A stretch of DNA of 64,000 bases from contig NZ_AUEQ01000013.1 of assembly GCF_000426065.1 (NCBI RefSeq), positions 186,001-250,000 on the forward strand, written 5' to 3'. Position numbers and translations under genes: made by a program. This document shows, one piece after another, positions 61,177-64,000 of this stretch; within the stretch, counting starts at the first letter, position 1, and every line of letters begins with the position of its first letter. This DNA is from Mycobacterium sp. URHD0025. GTDB taxonomy: Bacteria > Actinomycetota > Actinomycetes > Mycobacteriales > Mycobacteriaceae. Under the pieces are notes generated by a model, which was not told the origin of the DNA, searched no databases, and worked only from the letters and a program-made list of their open reading frames with translations.

Positions 61177-63213
61177 TCAGCCGGAAGGATGGTCGCGCCG
61201 CGCCATCTCGGCGAGCATCGCGTTGTAGGCCGCGAGATCCGCGTCGTCATCGCGGTCGGCCGCCCGGTCCAACCGCTTGGCGGTGCGCTGGTCGCTGCGG
61301 CGCCACTGGATCAGCAGGGACAACATCACGATGACCAGCGGCACTTCTCCGGCCGCCCAGGCAATCCCGCCACCGAGGTGCTGATCGCCGAGAAGATCGG
61401 TGTGCCACGCCAATTGCAGTGAGCGGTAGAAGCTTTCGCCGAGCACGGTGTCCATGCCCATCATCACCACACCGAAGAACGCGTGCAGCGGCAACGAGGC
61501 GAACACCATCCCGATCTTGACCAGGTGCGGGATGGGCCTCGGGGTGGGGTCGATCCCGATGACCACCCAGTAGAAGAGGTAGCCCGACAGCAGGAAGTGG
61601 ACGTTCATCAGGATGTGCGCGGCGTGATTGCTCACCGCGGCGTCGAAGATGCCCCCGAAATACAGGCCGTAGAACCCGGCCACGAACAGCACGGTCGCGA
61701 CGATGGGATGGGTCAGGAACTGCGACACCCTCGAGTGCAGCGCGGCCAGCAACCATTCTCTGGGGCCCGGTGGCGATCCGCGGCCCGCGGCGGGCAGCGC
61801 CCGCAATGCAAGGGTCACCGGAGCGCCCAGCACCAGGAACACCGGCACCAGCATGGACAGCAGCATGTGGGCGATCATGTGCATGCTGAACATCGCCGGC
61901 ATGTAGCGACCGAGCCCCGATGAGGTGGTGAACAACAGGACCCCGCAACCGAGCAGCCAGGCAACGGTGCGCCCGATCGGCCACGCATCGCCGCGGTGAC
62001 GCAGCCGGTACACCCCGGCCAGATACACCGCCGCCCCGACGATCGCCGCGGTTCCGAACAGCAGGTCGAATCGCCAGTCGAACAACACCCGCGCAACCGT
62101 CGGCGGGCCGCCGAAGTCGTATCCGATCGCGACTTCGGTGGCGCTGGGAACTCGCGGCTCGGGTGGCGGTGGCGTGCGCCCCAACCCGACCGCGATGCCG
62201 AACGTCACGCCGAACAGCGCCGCCTCGGTCAGCGCCAGCCGGATCAGAGGCCGGCGGGCACCGGCGTCGGTGGCGAGGGCGGTCAGGCTGACCCGGCGCT
62301 GGCGCCAGCCCAGCAGGCCGAGCAGGGTGAGCGCGACGACCTTGCCCACCAGCAACCAGCCGTAGCTGGTGCGTAACAGATCGGGAAGCTGGATGCGGAC
62401 CAGCGCGTTGAGCACGCCGCTGACGGCCATCGCGACGAAACACCACAGTGCCAGCGCCGAGAAACGGCGGGCCGCCAGGGCGGTGTTCGGGCCGTCAGCC
62501 CCGGTCCCGCCCCCGGCCCGGATCGCATGCGCCAACAACGCGAGCAGCCCGCCAGCCCACAGCGCGGCAGCCACCAGGTGGATGAACAGGCTGTTGGTGG
62601 CCAGATCATGGGCGCCGCCGGCCGAGGAATGTCCGGTCAGAACCAGCGGCATCAATGTCAGCAGTGCTCCGGCCAGCAGCGCCGGCGTCCATCCCCACCG
62701 CAGCACCGGCAGGCTGGCGATGGTGACCGCCGCGGCCAGGATCGCCGTCCACCGCCAGGCGGCCGAGATGTCTACCAGGTCGGCCGCCGACCACACATCG
62801 ACCGGCCCGAGGTGGTCGAGCAGCGGCTGCCCGGATACATCGGAGATCGTGAGCGGCACCAGCAGCGCAGCACAGACCGTCCACACGCCCGAGGCGGCCG
62901 ATCCCAGGCGCAGCGCGCGGTAACCGGCGACATCGAGCACGCCGTTGGCCTGGGGTGCCACCAGGAACGCCGCGAATAGGAAAGCACCCACCGCGATGAC
63001 GGCGGCGATCTCGCCGGCGGCACGCACGAACGGCAGGCCGTAGGTGGTGACGGGGCCCGGATCGGGCAGGCCCGTGGCGGTCAACGCGTCGGCCAGTGAC
63101 AGCGCGCCGATGCCTGCGGCCACTGCCCCGGCCAGCAGGCCGACACCGACGAGCACCGGCCACACCACGCTGTTGCGCACGTTCGATGCGGCGACCTGGC
63201 CGGCAGAAGTCAT
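61177..63213 (-). CDS. CopD-CtaG fusion membrane protein (copper/cytochrome oxidase assembly)
   Basis: A 678-residue polytopic membrane protein with about 15-16 hydrophobic segments. The N-terminal half resembles CopD/PcoD copper-resistance proteins (LVAAALWAGGLLALLAHAIRAG, SYGWLLVGKVVALTLLGLLGWRQR). The C-terminal half is the caa3-type oxidase assembly factor CtaG (MFSMHMIAHMLLSMLVPVFLVLGAPVTLALRAL, SNHAAHILMNVHFLLSGYLFYWVVIGIDP), where His and Met clusters would coordinate copper. This architecture occurs in Rv0102 and relatives. ATG 63213 follows a plausible site and fits the first membrane helix. It is isolated between the ssb and plsB2 genes. Confidence 0.88.
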   Translation of the reverse strand: MTSAGQVAASNVRNSVVWPVLVGVGLLAGAVAAGIGALSLADALTATGLPDPGPVTTYGLPFVRAAGEIAAVIAVGAFLFAAFLVAPQANGVLDVAGYRALRLGSAASGVWTVCAALLVPLTISDVSGQPLLDHLGPVDVWSAADLVDISAAWRWTAILAAAVTIASLPVLRWGWTPALLAGALLTLMPLVLTGHSSAGGAHDLATNSLFIHLVAAALWAGGLLALLAHAIRAGGGTGADGPNTALAARRFSALALWCFVAMAVSGVLNALVRIQLPDLLRTSYGWLLVGKVVALTLLGLLGWRQRRVSLTALATDAGARRPLIRLALTEAALFGVTFGIAVGLGRTPPPPEPRVPSATEVAIGYDFGGPPTVARVLFDWRFDLLFGTAAIVGAAVYLAGVYRLRHRGDAWPIGRTVAWLLGCGVLLFTTSSGLGRYMPAMFSMHMIAHMLLSMLVPVFLVLGAPVTLALRALPAAGRGSPPGPREWLLAALHSRVSQFLTHPIVATVLFVAGFYGLYFGGIFDAAVSNHAAHILMNVHFLLSGYLFYWVVIGIDPTPRPIPHLVKIGMVFASLPLHAFFGVVMMGMDTVLGESFYRSLQLAWHTDLLGDQHLGGGIAWAAGEVPLVIVMLSLLIQWRRSDQRTAKRLDRAADRDDDADLAAYNAMLAEMARRDHPSG

Positions 63214-63290
63214 GGTCCAAGGGTATGGCGTGGGCTCCACCGCGCCCCCGCCGCCGGACCAAATCCGCCTCGGCGGCCACCGCGCCGACG

Positions 63291-64000
63291 CTAGTGGGAC
63301 GGGCCGCTCTGGGCGCGCCTCTGATGCTCCCGGATGGTGAACTGCTCGCGGGCGATCTCGTCGACCTTGTCCATGTCGGCGACGATCCCGCGAAGTTCGT
63401 CGCGGAAGGCGTTGCGGCGCGCCTGCAGATCCGGGCCGTTGACCAACAGGTTCTGATCGGCCGCCACCTGCCGTGCGGTCGCGAACAACAACGCCGACAC
63501 CGATTCGTTGCTGCACACCCTGCCCTGGGCGACGTACTGGCGCCCGACACCCAAGGCCCGCTTGGTCAGCTCCCGCTCACCGATCTCGGGCGACGCGTCG
63601 CGCAATACGTCGGCGACGATCCCGTAGGCCTCGAAGAACGGGCGCAGCATGGCGCCCACCAACAGCGGTTGCTTGTCCCGCAGCATCTGGTAGATCCCGT
63701 CGCCACCGGCGGCGACCTTCGTTTCCCAGCTTCCCGCGGCCTGACCTTCCGGCGAGCGGTCGAACCACGACATCTCCTCGGCGACGTTGTCGCGGAACGC
63801 CGCCGAATCGGCGAAGTAGAAATCGAATTTGAGCAGGTCACGCAGCCGCATCACCTGGTCCCAGAATGCCTGTAGCGGATCGTCGGCGACGCGGGCGGCA
63901 TGTGCCAGTGCCAGCTCGACGATCGAGGTCTCCTGGAAGGCGTGGATCAGTGAGTTGCGGTAGAACGCCGCCTCCAGTTCATCCTCCGGGGCGATCAGCC
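63291..64000 (-). CDS. plsB2: Glycerol-3-phosphate acyltransferase PlsB2 (5' end outside window)
   Basis: The reading frame is open to the right edge, so only the C-terminal 235 or so residues are seen. They include PEDELEAAFYRNSLIHAFQETSIVELALAHA, typical of the alpha-helical C-terminus of bacterial PlsB, followed by LRDLLKFDFYFADSAAFRDNVAEEMSWFD and KQPLLVGAMLRPFFEAYGIVADVL. PlsB2 (Rv2482c) acylates glycerol 3-phosphate as the first step of phospholipid synthesis. The position after Rv2478c-type ssb matches M. tuberculosis (where IS6110 and Rv2481c lie between). The catalytic HX4D motif lies outside the window. Confidence 0.88.
   Translation of the reverse strand, partial: LIAPEDELEAAFYRNSLIHAFQETSIVELALAHAARVADDPLQAFWDQVMRLRDLLKFDFYFADSAAFRDNVAEEMSWFDRSPEGQAAGSWETKVAAGGDGIYQMLRDKQPLLVGAMLRPFFEAYGIVADVLRDASPEIGERELTKRALGVGRQYVAQGRVCSNESVSALLFATARQVAADQNLLVNGPDLQARRNAFRDELRGIVADMDKVDEIAREQFTIREHQRRAQSGPSH

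Overview
The window is high-GC chromosomal DNA from a mycobacterium, most likely a fast-growing Mycolicibacterium. From about 18.9 kb to the right edge, the gene order clpX, clpP2, clpP1, tig, lipP, nei, rpiB, Rv2466c-like, pepN, Rv2468c-like, small membrane protein, HNH, glbO, aglA, Rv2474c-like, thioesterase, gdh, ettA, ssb-like, plsB2 matches the Rv2457c-Rv2482c block of M. tuberculosis. The mycothiol-dependent enzyme types, the DUF732 secreted protein and the large NAD-glutamate dehydrogenase agree with this.

Region 1 (1-12.3 kb) is a myo-inositol catabolic locus. A sugar ABC importer (three genes, minus strand) and a GntR/UTRA regulator face a plus-strand operon: iolC, a Cgl0158-type aldolase, iolB, iolD, iolE, iolG and a second sugar isomerase. 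Importer and operon carry nearly the same 22-bp dyad over a TTGACA box, so one regulator probably controls uptake and breakdown. No iolA-type semialdehyde dehydrogenase is present. A partial hydroxypyruvate isomerase-like gene enters from the left edge.

Region 2 (12.3-18.9 kb) holds a type III glutamine synthetase, a LysR regulator and a divergent molybdopterin oxidoreductase (FdhF/YdeP family) with fdhD. Region 3 (18.9-29.3 kb) is the conserved proteostasis block (clpX, clpP2-clpP1 with a ClgR-like box, tig), two tRNA genes, and lipP, nei and rpiB.

Region 4 (29.3-42.4 kb) is about 13 kb between rpiB and the Rv2466c orthologue, genes that are adjacent in M. tuberculosis. It has three modules: (a) a TetR/aldo-keto reductase pair with two matching palindromic operators; (b) a GntR-permease-deaminase-oxygenase operon whose deaminase keeps every active-site residue I can recall of fungal cytosine deaminase; (c) a divergent operon combining a polar amino-acid ABC importer with a D-aminoacylase, an enolase-superfamily dehydratase, KDPG aldolase and KDG kinase. 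I infer that (b) handles cytosine or 5-methylcytosine, and that (c) handles N-acylated amino-sugar acids or a related compound.

Region 5 (42.4-64 kb) returns to the core order: mycothiol-dependent DsbA-like reductase, DUF732 protein, pepN, HNH proteins, a probable cytochrome oxidase subunit, glbO, aglA, gdh and ettA. A TnpB-only insertion element lies between ettA and the ssb-like gene. A CopD-CtaG fusion and the 3' part of plsB2 close the window. Many stretches end in strong GC-rich hairpins, and translationally coupled overlaps (ATGA, GTGA, TGATG) are common.
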